Part shown: positions 1 to 5,764 of the stretch, piece by piece
Numbering within the stretch: the stretch's first letter is position 1
Layout: every line of letters starts with the position of its first letter
NCBI GenBank assembly: GCA_946886065.1
Contig: CAMPHU010000164.1
Coordinates: 1 to 10,566 of the forward strand
DNA length: 10,566 nt
DNA from: an uncultured Massilia sp.
Lineage (GTDB): Bacteria > Pseudomonadota > Gammaproteobacteria > Burkholderiales > Burkholderiaceae
Direction of reading: 5' to 3'
Translations under genes and position numbers: made by a program
Notes under the pieces: generated by a model
What the model was told of the DNA's origin: nothing
What the model saw: the letters and a program-made list of their open reading frames with translations, nothing else
Databases searched by the model: none

Positions 1-54
1 CGGATCGGTGCGAGCGATTGTAGAGAAAGGCTCAGCAATAATGAATATCTGCAT

Positions 55-78
55 GCCATGTGATGGCGAAAGCATGGC
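55..78. repeat. Short inverted repeats upstream of the depolymerase gene
   Basis: GCCAT and ATGGC flank a 3-nt loop (55-67), and the same left arm, as GCCATG, is repeated inverted as CATGGC at 73-78. The result is three related half-sites in 24 bp. They lie about 60 bp upstream of the candidate promoter. They could be a binding site for a regulator or the end of a transcript from the left, but no T-tract follows and no function can be assigned. The rest of positions 1-136 shows nothing recognisable. Confidence 0.25.
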
Positions 79-136
79 TGGGTATTGGCGCACAATCGGC
101 TGGCTTCCCGCGCACACCTGTACGAATGGACTTCGC

Positions 137-164
137 TTGACTCCCTGATTGCCTCGACTATTCT
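137..164 (+). promoter_or_regulatory. Candidate sigma-70 promoter for the PHA depolymerase
   Basis: TTGACT (137-142) is followed after 16 nt by TATTCT (159-164). The -35 matches the consensus at 5 of 6 positions and the -10 at 4 of 6. It would start transcription near 171, giving a leader of about 60 nt before the start codon at 231. The call is by eye from consensus matching, and no other pair this good was seen upstream of the gene. Confidence 0.4.
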
Positions 165-230
165 CGACCGGGCCAGTGACTGACTGGTTTGTGCATCGCG
201 GTTCAACAATAAAAGACAATCGGAGACAGC

Positions 231-1442
231 ATGACGAATCACATGACGGCAGCACGGCGGATGACCGCCCTTGTTCTTACCCTCTGCAGTTGCGGCGCCT
301 TTGCGGCGGTCGCCCTCCCGAAATACAACGTCAGTTTCAGCGATGTGTCCGTGTCCGGCTTTTCATCCGGCGCGCACATGGCTGCGCAAATGCATTTCGC
401 GTATTCGAAAACCGTGAAAAAGGGCGCGGGCGTGATCGCGGGCGGTCCGGTGTACTGCTCGCAGGGCAATGCCGCGATTGCCACCGGCCCCTGCATGGCC
501 GATAGCGGTTCGCGCAACCTGTCCTATCTGATCTCGGTAGTGAATACCTGGTCGGGCAACGGCTATATCGACGCCACCAGCAACATGGCTGCATCGAAGG
601 TGTATCTGCTGTCGGGCACCATCGATTCGACGGTGCGGCAACCGGTCATGAACGACCTGAAGACGATGTATGCCAATTATCTGCCGGCGGCGAATATCGT
701 CTACAAGAACAACCTCGCCGCCGAGCATGCGATTCCGACCGACTTTTTCGGCAATGGATGCAGCGTCAACGCCAAGCCCTACCTCAACAACTGCAATTTC
801 GACGCTGCAGGCGACATCCTCAAATGGCTGTACGGGCCGCTGAATGCGAAGAATGCCGGCGTATTGGGCGGCAGTTTCGTCAATTTCGACCAGGCCCAGT
901 TCTGGGGCAACCGCAACCCGAACACGCACGGCATGTCCAGCAGCGGCTACGCCTATGTGCCGGCGGCTTGCGCGGCAGGGCAGGCCTGCCGGCTGCACGT
1001 GGCCTTCCACGGCTGCCTGCAGAATGCGGCCACCGTGGGCACCGCGCATTACCAGAACGCGGGCTATAACCGCTGGGCCGATACCAACAAGATCATCGTG
1101 CTCTATCCGCAGGCGGCGGCCACCACCGCCAACCCGGGCGGGTGCTGGGACTGGTGGGGTTATGACGACGTCAATTTCCCGGCCAAGAGCGGCGGCCAGA
1201 TGGTGGCGATCAAGACCATGATCGACCGTATCGTCAGCGGCAATGCGGCGGCGCCGTTCACCTGCACCAGCTGGTACGACAGCAATTACTGGCACGTGTA
1301 CTACGGCCGCGCTTATCTGGGGGCGGACGGGCAGGTGTATGCGGTGAATTCGAACCAGTATCTCGGGTTTTACATGACGACCGCGTACACGAATGTGCGC
1401 AGGACGTCGGCGGGGTATTACGCGTACGGAACCTGTACCTGA
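231..1442 (+). CDS. Secreted type 2 polyhydroxyalkanoate (PHB) depolymerase
   Basis: This 403-residue enzyme probably hydrolyses extracellular short-chain-length polyhydroxyalkanoate such as PHB into hydroxyacid monomers and oligomers. Residues 1-25 are a signal peptide (Arg-Arg, hydrophobic core, cleavage after AFA). The lipase box GFSSG is at 43-47 with nucleophile Ser45. Likely triad partners are Asp132 (in GTIDSTV) and His166 (in AEHAIP). The oxyanion motif FHGC is at 259-262, downstream of the triad; that order defines catalytic domain type 2, whereas in type 1 it comes first. After about residue 343 a Cys-bracketed, Tyr-rich module of about 60 residues replaces the classical fibronectin-plus-binding-domain tail. 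The start is supported by GGAG at 222-225, 5 nt before the ATG; ATGs at residues 5 and 11 are less well placed. It appears monocistronic. Family assignment is strong; the substrate is inferred. Confidence 0.88.
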   Translation: MTNHMTAARRMTALVLTLCSCGAFAAVALPKYNVSFSDVSVSGFSSGAHMAAQMHFAYSKTVKKGAGVIAGGPVYCSQGNAAIATGPCMADSGSRNLSYLISVVNTWSGNGYIDATSNMAASKVYLLSGTIDSTVRQPVMNDLKTMYANYLPAANIVYKNNLAAEHAIPTDFFGNGCSVNAKPYLNNCNFDAAGDILKWLYGPLNAKNAGVLGGSFVNFDQAQFWGNRNPNTHGMSSSGYAYVPAACAAGQACRLHVAFHGCLQNAATVGTAHYQNAGYNRWADTNKIIVLYPQAAATTANPGGCWDWWGYDDVNFPAKSGGQMVAIKTMIDRIVSGNAAAPFTCTSWYDSNYWHVYYGRAYLGADGQVYAVNSNQYLGFYMTTAYTNVRRTSAGYYAYGTCT

Positions 1443-1730
1443 TTCCGAAGAAGAATGAGGAAGTAGCTGTGCAGTCACGAAATTTGAGGTCGGCAACCAT
1501 TCGGTGCTGCACCAGCTCAATACGGAAATGCATGAGCTGTCTTGTAATAGACAGATACTGGAGAAAAGATCAGGACGATAGCTGATGCTTGTGGCCAAGT
1601 AGCCCACATAAGAACGGCGTCATGGTCGGACTCAACGTCCGGCTGCGACAGGTGGGCGAGGCTGCAGCGTGATCAAGTACAGCCATAGCGGTCGCGATGA
1701 TCCGCATTGGTCGGATACGGGAGCATGAAA
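1443..1730. other. Lower-GC intergenic spacer, possible gene remnant
   Basis: Counting bases at 1441-1620 gives 86 G or C of 180 (about 48 percent), clearly below the flanking depolymerase gene. No terminator hairpin with a T-tract follows the depolymerase. One forward frame is open from 1459 to a TAG at 1579-1581 and reads like coding sequence (for example QLNTEMHEL) but has no start codon. Another frame has GAGG at 1457-1460 and a GTG start at 1469 ending at 1585, yet its 38-residue product is unremarkable. It may hold a decayed gene or the promoter of the next gene; I cannot decide. Confidence 0.3.
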
Positions 1731-2051
1731 ATGAAATTGGCGACCCTGCTCGTTCCTTTGCTTTTCGTGTTGCCGCTCCAGGCAGCCGACCAGCTGCCGC
1801 GCGAGGTGCAGAAGTTCATCGAGCAAAGAGACACCTGCGAGCACTTTCGTGGAGAGATTCCTGATCCGGAAGAAACGGAAAGAATGAGAGAGGTAAGTCT
1901 TCAGATCGAACAATATTGCCGAGGCACGGACCAAAGGCTGGCCTCTCTCAAGAAGAAATACAGGAGCAGCGCTGCCGTTCAGCGACGTCTCGCGCAATAC
2001 GAACCGAGCATTGAGCCAGAAGACCAGGCTTCTGTGAATGACAAGCGCTAA
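1731..2051 (+). CDS. Small exported two-cysteine protein of unknown function
   Basis: The product is 106 residues with a signal peptide at 1-18 (hydrophobic LLVPLLFVLPL, cleavage after LQA) and no lipobox, so it is probably periplasmic. The mature part is charged and helical, with cysteines at 36 (in DTCEHFRGE) and 63 (in QYCRGTD) that could form a disulfide. A LKKKY segment follows at 73-77. I recall this C-HFRGE ... C-GTD ... LKKKY pattern from uncharacterised proteins of related bacteria but know no function. The start is chosen because GGGAG (1719-1723) lies 7 nt before this ATG, while the ATG at 1725 is only 1 nt away. Parts of the gene are AT-richer than its neighbours (26 of 60 G or C at 1861-1920). 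A hairpin at 2061-2093 follows the stop. Confidence 0.75.
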   Translation: MKLATLLVPLLFVLPLQAADQLPREVQKFIEQRDTCEHFRGEIPDPEETERMREVSLQIEQYCRGTDQRLASLKKKYRSSAAVQRRLAQYEPSIEPEDQASVNDKR

Positions 2052-2060
2052 GCGGTCAGG

Positions 2061-2093
2061 CCGGGGTCGCATGAAGCATGCGTAAGACCCCGG
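2061..2093. terminator. Hairpin in a convergent gap, likely bidirectional terminator
   Basis: CCGGGGTC (2061-2068) pairs perfectly with GACCCCGG (2086-2093), and the loop holds a second inverted repeat, CGCATG/CATGCG (2068-2073 and 2077-2082). It sits in the 72-nt gap between two convergent genes. Stem strength and position fit a transcription terminator for the forward gene and perhaps both genes. The following TATTGCT is a poor U-tract, so efficiency is uncertain. Confidence 0.55.
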
Positions 2094-2123
2094 TATTGCT
2101 CCAGAAAATTGCTAAATTGATAA

Positions 2124-2561
2124 TCAGGTCGCCATTACGACAGCCTGGCTACCATAGCTCACGACACGGCCACCGTGTTCACGCTGCCAGCTCTGCGCGG
2201 ACGGCAAGTCCGAAAACCAGATGTGCTCATAATCGCCGAAGGCGCCCAGGTCCAGCCGGAAGCGGTCGAGCATCTCCGCCGGCCGGCGCTCGATATCGCG
2301 CTTGCAGGCGTCCCAGCTGTCGTAACCCAGCTCGATGGCGAGGGTACGGAACATGTGCTTGAGCTGCAGGGTTTCGCGCCCATGATAAAGCTCGGTGACG
2401 CGCTCGGCCGGAGCGGCGCGCGCCGCGTGCACGCGCCGCACGATGGGCAGGGCCTTGCTGGGCTGCTCCGACCGCGCAGCACGCAGCATGAGGCGCGCGT
2501 AGCGGCGCAGGAAGTCGGTGTTGGTTTCGGACAAGGCCGATGGATGGGATGGCAAGTGCAT
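2124..2561 (-). CDS. Conserved hypothetical protein with a SWxxxK motif
   Basis: The predicted product is a 145-residue soluble protein without signal peptide or membrane segment. Residues 65-90 (LQLKHMFRTLAIELGYDSWDACKRDI) contain a pattern also found near the ends of many bacterial ankyrin-repeat proteins, where a helix with A-x-E-x-G-(Y/F)-x-S-W-x-x-x-K caps the repeats; no ankyrin repeat is present here. The C-terminal half is rich in aromatic residues (FGDYEHIWFSD at 108-118) and ends in a hydrophobic strand, suggesting a small separate fold. The start at 2561 is preferred because AAGGAA lies about 8 nt upstream on the minus strand; the ATG 48 nt further upstream has no ribosome binding site. 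The gene is convergent with the small exported protein and divergent from the 83-residue hypothetical. Function is unknown; toxin, immunity or regulatory roles would be guesses. Confidence 0.72.
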   Translation of the reverse strand: MHLPSHPSALSETNTDFLRRYARLMLRAARSEQPSKALPIVRRVHAARAAPAERVTELYHGRETLQLKHMFRTLAIELGYDSWDACKRDIERRPAEMLDRFRLDLGAFGDYEHIWFSDLPSAQSWQREHGGRVVSYGSQAVVMAT

Positions 2562-2773
2562 ACCAGATTCCTTTTCACATTTGCATACCGTTCTCGCTGC
2601 GGCATCCATGATGGGGAAGGTATGAACCTTGAAACGAACGTGTTGGACAACGTTGGCAGGTGCGCTGGCTTTCGCGAGAGTGGGCGTCCTGCTCAGCCCA
2701 GGCGGAATCGTAGCACGGAAAGCGGGCTTGCGGACGCCTTCCGATGTGGCGTGACTGGACGGCAGTCGTGCGC

Positions 2774-2798
2774 CGCCGCGCGGCGCGGGGCGTATAGT
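2774..2798 (+). promoter_or_regulatory. Candidate -10 element with adjacent GC palindrome
   Basis: TATAGT at 2793-2798 is a good -10 hexamer and would start transcription near 2805, about 32 nt before the ATG at 2837. No convincing -35 is seen. Instead a perfect 12-bp palindrome, CGCCGCGCGGCG (2774-2785), fills the spacer and abuts the -35 position, where a repressor or activator could bind. GC-only palindromes arise by chance in GC-rich DNA, so this is weak. The rest of the divergent gap 2562-2773 shows nothing else I can name. Confidence 0.3.
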
Positions 2799-2836
2799 GA
2801 ATGGATCTGACCACCCTGGCCAGACAGGGAGGCATC

Positions 2837-3088
2837 ATGAACGAATCGTCGCCGCAGTCCACCTTCCATGGATTGCCGCTTTCAGCCGAGCAAGACCGGC
2901 AGATTACGTCTTACATTCATCGCCAGCAGAAGGCGAACCAGCCGTGGGATACGGCAGAGCTGCAGGCAATGCTCGCCGACATGCTCGAACCGCCCGAAAT
3001 GCTGCCCGAGGACAGCGCCGAGCTGAACCAGTCCATCGAAGCGGAACACGCGACCGCAACCCATGAAGAGCCCAGCCAGCTGATGTAA
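2837..3088 (+). CDS. Small acidic hypothetical protein
   Basis: The product has 83 residues, with no signal peptide and no membrane segment. The N-terminal half (FHGLPLSAEQDRQI at 10-23, then YIHRQQKANQPWDT) looks like a short conserved helical domain with the pattern GLPL-x-x-EQD. The C-terminal half is rich in Glu, Pro and Met and probably disordered. The start is well fixed: GGGAGG at 2827-2832 lies 4 nt before this ATG, whereas the in-frame ATG at 2801 has no such site. I recall similar short proteins in related genomes but no assigned role. It is followed after 36 nt by the infA promoter, so it is probably a single-gene unit. Confidence 0.68.
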   Translation: MNESSPQSTFHGLPLSAEQDRQITSYIHRQQKANQPWDTAELQAMLADMLEPPEMLPEDSAELNQSIEAEHATATHEEPSQLM

Positions 3089-3124
3089 GCAATTGTTGGG
3101 TTTTGTGCGGCGCAGAATCAATGC

Positions 3125-3133
3125 TGCTATACT
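3125..3133 (+). promoter_or_regulatory. Extended -10 promoter for infA
   Basis: TGCTATACT at 3125-3133 is an extended -10 element (TGn followed by TATACT, 5 of 6 to consensus). The best upstream match, TTGTGC at 3103-3108, is a poor -35 at 19-nt spacing, as is usual for extended -10 promoters. Transcription would begin near 3140, leaving about 215 nt of leader before infA at 3355. Confidence 0.5.
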
Positions 3134-3139
3134 GGCGGT

Positions 3140-3354
3140 ACCACTCACAGCTCCAGCACGCATGACGTGCGCGTTCGAGCAACGACCTGCACGCATCACT
3201 TGAAACGACGTCCGCGGCATGCGGACTGTTTTCTCCTCCTCCTGCGCTCCCGGCCAGGCCCTTTCACTTCGCGACCTGCATGGGCTCGCGACGCATTCCG
3301 CAATGTCCCTGGAACGTGCCCGCGCACGCTCCCTCAACGCTATTGGAGAGCCGC
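3140..3354 (+). promoter_or_regulatory. Long structured leader of infA
   Basis: The leader holds GCACG/CGTGC at 3156-3160 and 3166-3170 (5-bp stem, 5-nt loop). A second copy of GCACGCAT occurs at 3189-3196, and its GCACG can pair with the same CGTGC, so two hairpins exclude each other. GTCCGC/GCGGAC (3210-3226, 6-bp stem, 5-nt loop) is followed by TGTTTTCT, like an intrinsic terminator. A CTCC tract (3233-3242) includes TCTCC at 3232-3236, complementary to GGAGA at 3345-3349, the infA ribosome binding site. TGACGT at 3163-3168 matches the first six bases of the enterobacterial cold box (TGACGTACAGA). Together these suggest post-transcriptional control, perhaps by temperature. The elements are seen; the regulation is inferred. 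Confidence 0.4.
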
Positions 3355-3621
3355 ATGGCAAAAGAAGAACTGATTGAAATGAACGGCCTGGTGTCCGAAG
3401 TCCTGCCCGAGATGCGTTTCCGCGTCGACCTCGACAACGGACACAAGATGATCGCCTACACGTCGGGGCGCATGAAGAAGAACCACATCCGCATCCTGGC
3501 CGGCGACCGCGTCACGCTCGAGCTGTCGCCCTACGACCTGACCAAAGGCAGGATCGTGTTCCGCCACATTGAAAACCGCGGCCCGACCGGCCCGCGCAGC
3601 GCGCCGATGCGCCGCCGCTAA
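3355..3621 (+). CDS. infA: Translation initiation factor IF-1, extended second-copy type
   Basis: IF-1 is a single OB-fold (S1-like) protein that binds the A site of the 30S subunit during initiation and has RNA-chaperone activity. Residues 1-70 match the family throughout: [17 protein letters not shown] (22-30), IRILAGDRV (45-53) and the signature [11 protein letters not shown] (57-67). The protein has 88 residues instead of the usual 71-72, with a basic, disordered tail ([14 protein letters not shown], 75-88). Betaproteobacteria commonly carry a 72-residue IF-1 in the ribosomal-protein spc region plus a longer stand-alone IF-1; this copy has no ribosomal-protein neighbours and so is probably the second. 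GGAG at 3345-3348 lies 6 nt before the ATG and fixes the start; longer in-frame extensions lack such a site. A CCCCG/CGGGG hairpin follows the stop. Confidence 0.95.
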   Translation: MAKEELIEMNGLVSEVLPEMRFRVDLDNGHKMIAYTSGRMKKNHIRILAGDRVTLELSPYDLTKGRIVFRHIENRGPTGPRSAPMRRR

Positions 3622-3622
3622 A

Positions 3623-3635
3623 CCCCGCTGCGGGG
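3623..3635 (+). terminator. Weak hairpin just after infA
   Basis: CCCCG (3623-3627) pairs with CGGGG (3631-3635) around a CTG loop, starting 2 nt after the infA stop codon. No T-tract follows, so it is not a classical intrinsic terminator; it could slow exonuclease decay or assist Rho. The gap to the desaturase (3636-3863, 228 nt) contains a CATACT -10-like hexamer at 3693-3698 without a partner -35, and nothing else I can support. Confidence 0.3.
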
Positions 3636-3863
3636 CCCTCGCGGCCTCGCAAACCGCTTGATCTGGCGTGCGCGCCCGCCCTGAAAAACGCGCATACTGT
3701 GCGTGGCCGCCGCCAGCGCGGCCATGCGCAGTATCCACGGTAGCAATCACGCTGGCCTTGCATGCGATCGCCATGCGGCGCAAGCCCGCGTGGCGCAGTA
3801 ACACGGGACGGCACGCAGTGCCTACGGTGCACGCGCGACGCCGCTCCGCACGAGGAGAAGGCG

Positions 3864-5045
3864 ATGACAGAGTTCTTGCGTTTCCTGGATACCGGCCTCA
3901 CGCACGCGTCGTGGATCGGCATTGTCGCCTACACGCTGGTGGCGACCCATATCACCATCATCGCCGTCACCGTCTACCTTCACCGCCACCAGGCGCACCG
4001 CGCCCTGAGCCTTCATCCCATCGCGAGCCACTTCTTCCGCCTCTGGCTCTGGCTCACCACAGGCATGGTCACGCGCGAATGGGTCGCCATCCACCGCAAG
4101 CACCATGCATTCTGCGAACGCGAGGGAGATCCGCACAGCCCGCGCCTGGTGGGCCTGCGTACGGTGCTCCTGCGCGGCACCGAGCTCTATCGCAGCGCCA
4201 GCCGCGACAAGCCCGCGATCGACCGCTATGCGGCCGGCTGTCCCGACGACTGGATCGAGCGCAATCTGTATAGCCGCTGGACCTGGCAGGGCGTGGGGGT
4301 GCTGCTGATCCTCGACGTGGCGCTGTTCGGCGTGATCGGCCTGTCGGTCTGGGGGATCCAGATGCTGTGGATTCCGATGCTCGCGGCCGGCGTCATCAAC
4401 GGGGCCGGGCACGCGATCGGCTACCGCAATTTCGACTGCGCGGAAGCGGCGACCAATATCGTTCCGATCGGCCTCCTGATCGGCGGCGAGGAACTGCACA
4501 ACAACCACCATACCTTTGCCAGCTCCGCCAAGATGTCGGTGAAATGGTATGAGTTCGACGCCGGCTGGATGTACATCCGGCTCCTGCAGGCTTTCGGCCT
4601 GGCGAAGGCCAGGCCGGTGCCGGTGGCGCCGCGCATTCGCTACCGGCATACCGAAGTGGATGACCACACCTTGCGCGCGGTGCTCGCCAACCGGGCGCGC
4701 GTGATGGCGGCGCTGTCGCAGCGCCTGGCGCCGGTCTGGAACCGCGAATTGCGCACCATGTCCCTGCCCGCCGGGATCAGCCGCCGCATGGCGCTGCGCT
4801 TGCTCGCGCGCGACCCGGGTTATCTGAACGCCGACGAACAATCCAAGCTCGGCATGCTGCTCGGCGCCAGCGAAAGGCTGCGCCACGTCCAGACCATGCG
4901 CGAGCAGCTGGCGGCATTGTGGCAACGCTCGCTCGCCACCGAGGATCAGTTGCGCGAGGCCCTGTCCGGATGGTGCGCCCGCGCGACCAGGGCGATGTGC
5001 CCGCAGCTGCGCTCCTTTGCGCGCGAGCTGCGCGCCTATGCCTGA
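3864..5045 (+). CDS. Membrane acyl-CoA desaturase with C-terminal extension
   Basis: The 393-residue product is an integral-membrane, di-iron fatty-acid desaturase that would introduce a cis double bond (probably delta-9) into acyl-CoA or lipid-bound acyl chains, using oxygen and an electron donor, and so adjust membrane fluidity. The three histidine boxes are HRHQAH (40-45), HRKHH (77-81) and HNNHH (212-216), with the supporting NxxxHxxG histidine at 183. Hydrophobic segments near 17-38, 53-70, 142-165 and 167-188 fit the four-helix hairpin topology. Residues from about 265 to 393 form a helical extension (ALWQRS, WCARATRAMC, SFARELRAYA) absent from short desaturases; its spacing recalls the C-terminal end of ISL3-type transposases. 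AGGAG at 3853-3857, 6 nt before the ATG, sets the start; an in-frame ATG at 3762 lacks one. Only 2 nt separate its stop from the convergent gene. Confidence 0.9.
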   Translation: MTEFLRFLDTGLTHASWIGIVAYTLVATHITIIAVTVYLHRHQAHRALSLHPIASHFFRLWLWLTTGMVTREWVAIHRKHHAFCEREGDPHSPRLVGLRTVLLRGTELYRSASRDKPAIDRYAAGCPDDWIERNLYSRWTWQGVGVLLILDVALFGVIGLSVWGIQMLWIPMLAAGVINGAGHAIGYRNFDCAEAATNIVPIGLLIGGEELHNNHHTFASSAKMSVKWYEFDAGWMYIRLLQAFGLAKARPVPVAPRIRYRHTEVDDHTLRAVLANRARVMAALSQRLAPVWNRELRTMSLPAGISRRMALRLLARDPGYLNADEQSKLGMLLGASERLRHVQTMREQLAALWQRSLATEDQLREALSGWCARATRAMCPQLRSFARELRAYA

Positions 5046-5047
5046 CC

Positions 5048-5587
5048 CTAATGCCCGATAGCGGCGACCGCGACACCCTGGGCGACGCTCGAGGTGCTGG
5101 TGGTGACGGTGAGCGAGAACAGCGGCTTCGCCTGCGCATTGTCCTTGATCCATTCATAGGCCACGGTGCTGTTGACGCTGCCGTCGGCGGTGGCTGAACT
5201 GGCCCGCTTCTTCTCGCTGCGGAAAGGTGCGGGGGCATTGCCAACGACCTTCTCGAACAATTCCTGCGCCGCGGCAGCGGGAACCGTCTTCGCGTACAGC
5301 GCGCACAGCTGCTTTTCCGTATTGATAACGAGGATGAACTGCCCATGTGGACTGGGCACCATCCAGGCGCTGCCGCGCGAACCTTTCAGGAATACCGCCG
5401 CCTTGTCGGCCGAGAGCTGGGGCGCGGGGCCCATTTGCTTGCGCAGGCCGTCGAAGTCATGCAGGTATTTGATGCAATGCGAAGCATAGATATCGATGAA
5501 CGCCGCGGCCTGCATATCAGGAGCGGCGATGGCGAGTGTGGGAAGCAGGCTTCCGCCGAGCGTGACGGCGGCTTTTCGAAGTCGCAT
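5048..5587 (-). CDS. Exported two-cysteine protein, NMCC_0638-like
   Basis: The 179-residue product has a signal peptide at 1-22 (MRLRK, hydrophobic core, cleavage after AIA). There is no lipobox, so it is probably soluble in the periplasm. The mature domain carries one Cys near its start (ASHCIKYLHD, C38) and one centrally (KQLCALY, C95), with FLKGSRGSAWMV at 67-77 and QFILVI at 83-88 between them. This order resembles the short NMCC_0638 family of exported proteins or lipoproteins of Neisseria and relatives, whose function is unknown; I match it from memory only. The C-terminal 60 residues are Ser/Thr/Ala-rich with a TVTTSTSSV strand. GGAG on the minus strand (5597-5600) lies 9 nt from the ATG. 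It is convergent with the desaturase and divergent from the transporter. Confidence 0.78.
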   Translation of the reverse strand: MRLRKAAVTLGGSLLPTLAIAAPDMQAAAFIDIYASHCIKYLHDFDGLRKQMGPAPQLSADKAAVFLKGSRGSAWMVPSPHGQFILVINTEKQLCALYAKTVPAAAAQELFEKVVGNAPAPFRSEKKRASSATADGSVNSTVAYEWIKDNAQAKPLFSLTVTTSTSSVAQGVAVAAIGH

Positions 5588-5650
5588 GGGAAGATGCTCC
5601 GGCTGGTTGGGAAAACCGACTATAGCAATTCAGCCGCCGGATTACGGCTT

Positions 5651-5670
5651 GCGTTTCGGCAATCGAACGC
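5651..5670. promoter_or_regulatory. Candidate LysR-type operator upstream of the transporter
   Basis: TTCG-GCAAT-CGAA at 5655-5667 is a perfect 4+5+4 dyad that fulfils the T-N11-A rule of LysR-type binding sites. GCGT at 5651-5654 and ACGC beyond it extend the symmetry with a one-base offset. It lies about 98 nt upstream of the transporter start and about 68 nt upstream of the exported-protein start on the other strand, in their divergent gap. The LysR regulator encoded at 7987-8895 is an obvious candidate ligand, but its own divergent region carries a different dyad. Confidence 0.35.
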
Positions 5671-5749
5671 AGGAGGAAGGTGGCGCGCACCCATTTGTCG
5701 TATCCATGCCTTTCCACAGCAGAATATCGTCGCCCTGCGGGCTTTCGTT

Positions 5750-5764
5750 TGGTAGCATCCTGCC
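5750..5764 (+). promoter_or_regulatory. Possible extended -10 placed for a leaderless transcript
   Basis: TGGTAGCAT at 5750-5758 is an extended -10 (TGn plus TAGCAT, 4 of 6 to consensus). Counting 7 nt downstream puts the transcription start on or next to the A of the transporter ATG at 5765. No Shine-Dalgarno sequence is seen before that ATG. Both facts would be explained by a leaderless mRNA. Alternatively the true promoter is upstream and the ribosome site is simply weak. Confidence 0.3.

Noticed and set aside
1469..1585. GTG-started 38-codon frame with GAGG 8 nt upstream
   Set aside because: The product is Cys/Arg/Ser-rich with no recognisable pattern, and a different frame over the same bases looks more coding-like.
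363..1607. Long minus-strand open frame (414 codons) opposite the depolymerase gene
   Set aside because: Its product is a Arg/Val/His-rich shadow with no domain. The opposite strand encodes a clear enzyme with signal peptide and catalytic motifs, and high GC content produces such antisense frames.
1632..2072. Minus-strand frame of 146 codons opposite the small exported protein
   Set aside because: The plus strand has a good ribosome site, signal peptide and conserved-looking cysteines; the minus frame has none of these.
2575..2862. Minus-strand frame of 95 codons in the divergent gap
   Set aside because: It overlaps the start of the 83-residue gene and the candidate promoter, has no ribosome site and has a random-looking composition.
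3303..3377. Upstream 24-codon frame overlapping the infA start ([20 protein letters not shown]...)
   Set aside because: It looks protein-like and could couple to infA, but has no ribosome binding site before its ATG, so it is not called a gene.
4656..5042. An actual insertion sequence or transposase fused to the desaturase
   Set aside because: No DDE catalytic region, terminal inverted repeats or target duplication is seen; only the tail pattern is similar, and the reading frame is continuous.
3822..5153. Minus-strand open frame of 443 codons opposite the desaturase
   Set aside because: Composition is low-complexity Arg/Gln/His/Ala, it has no recognisable motif, and it overlaps two real genes.
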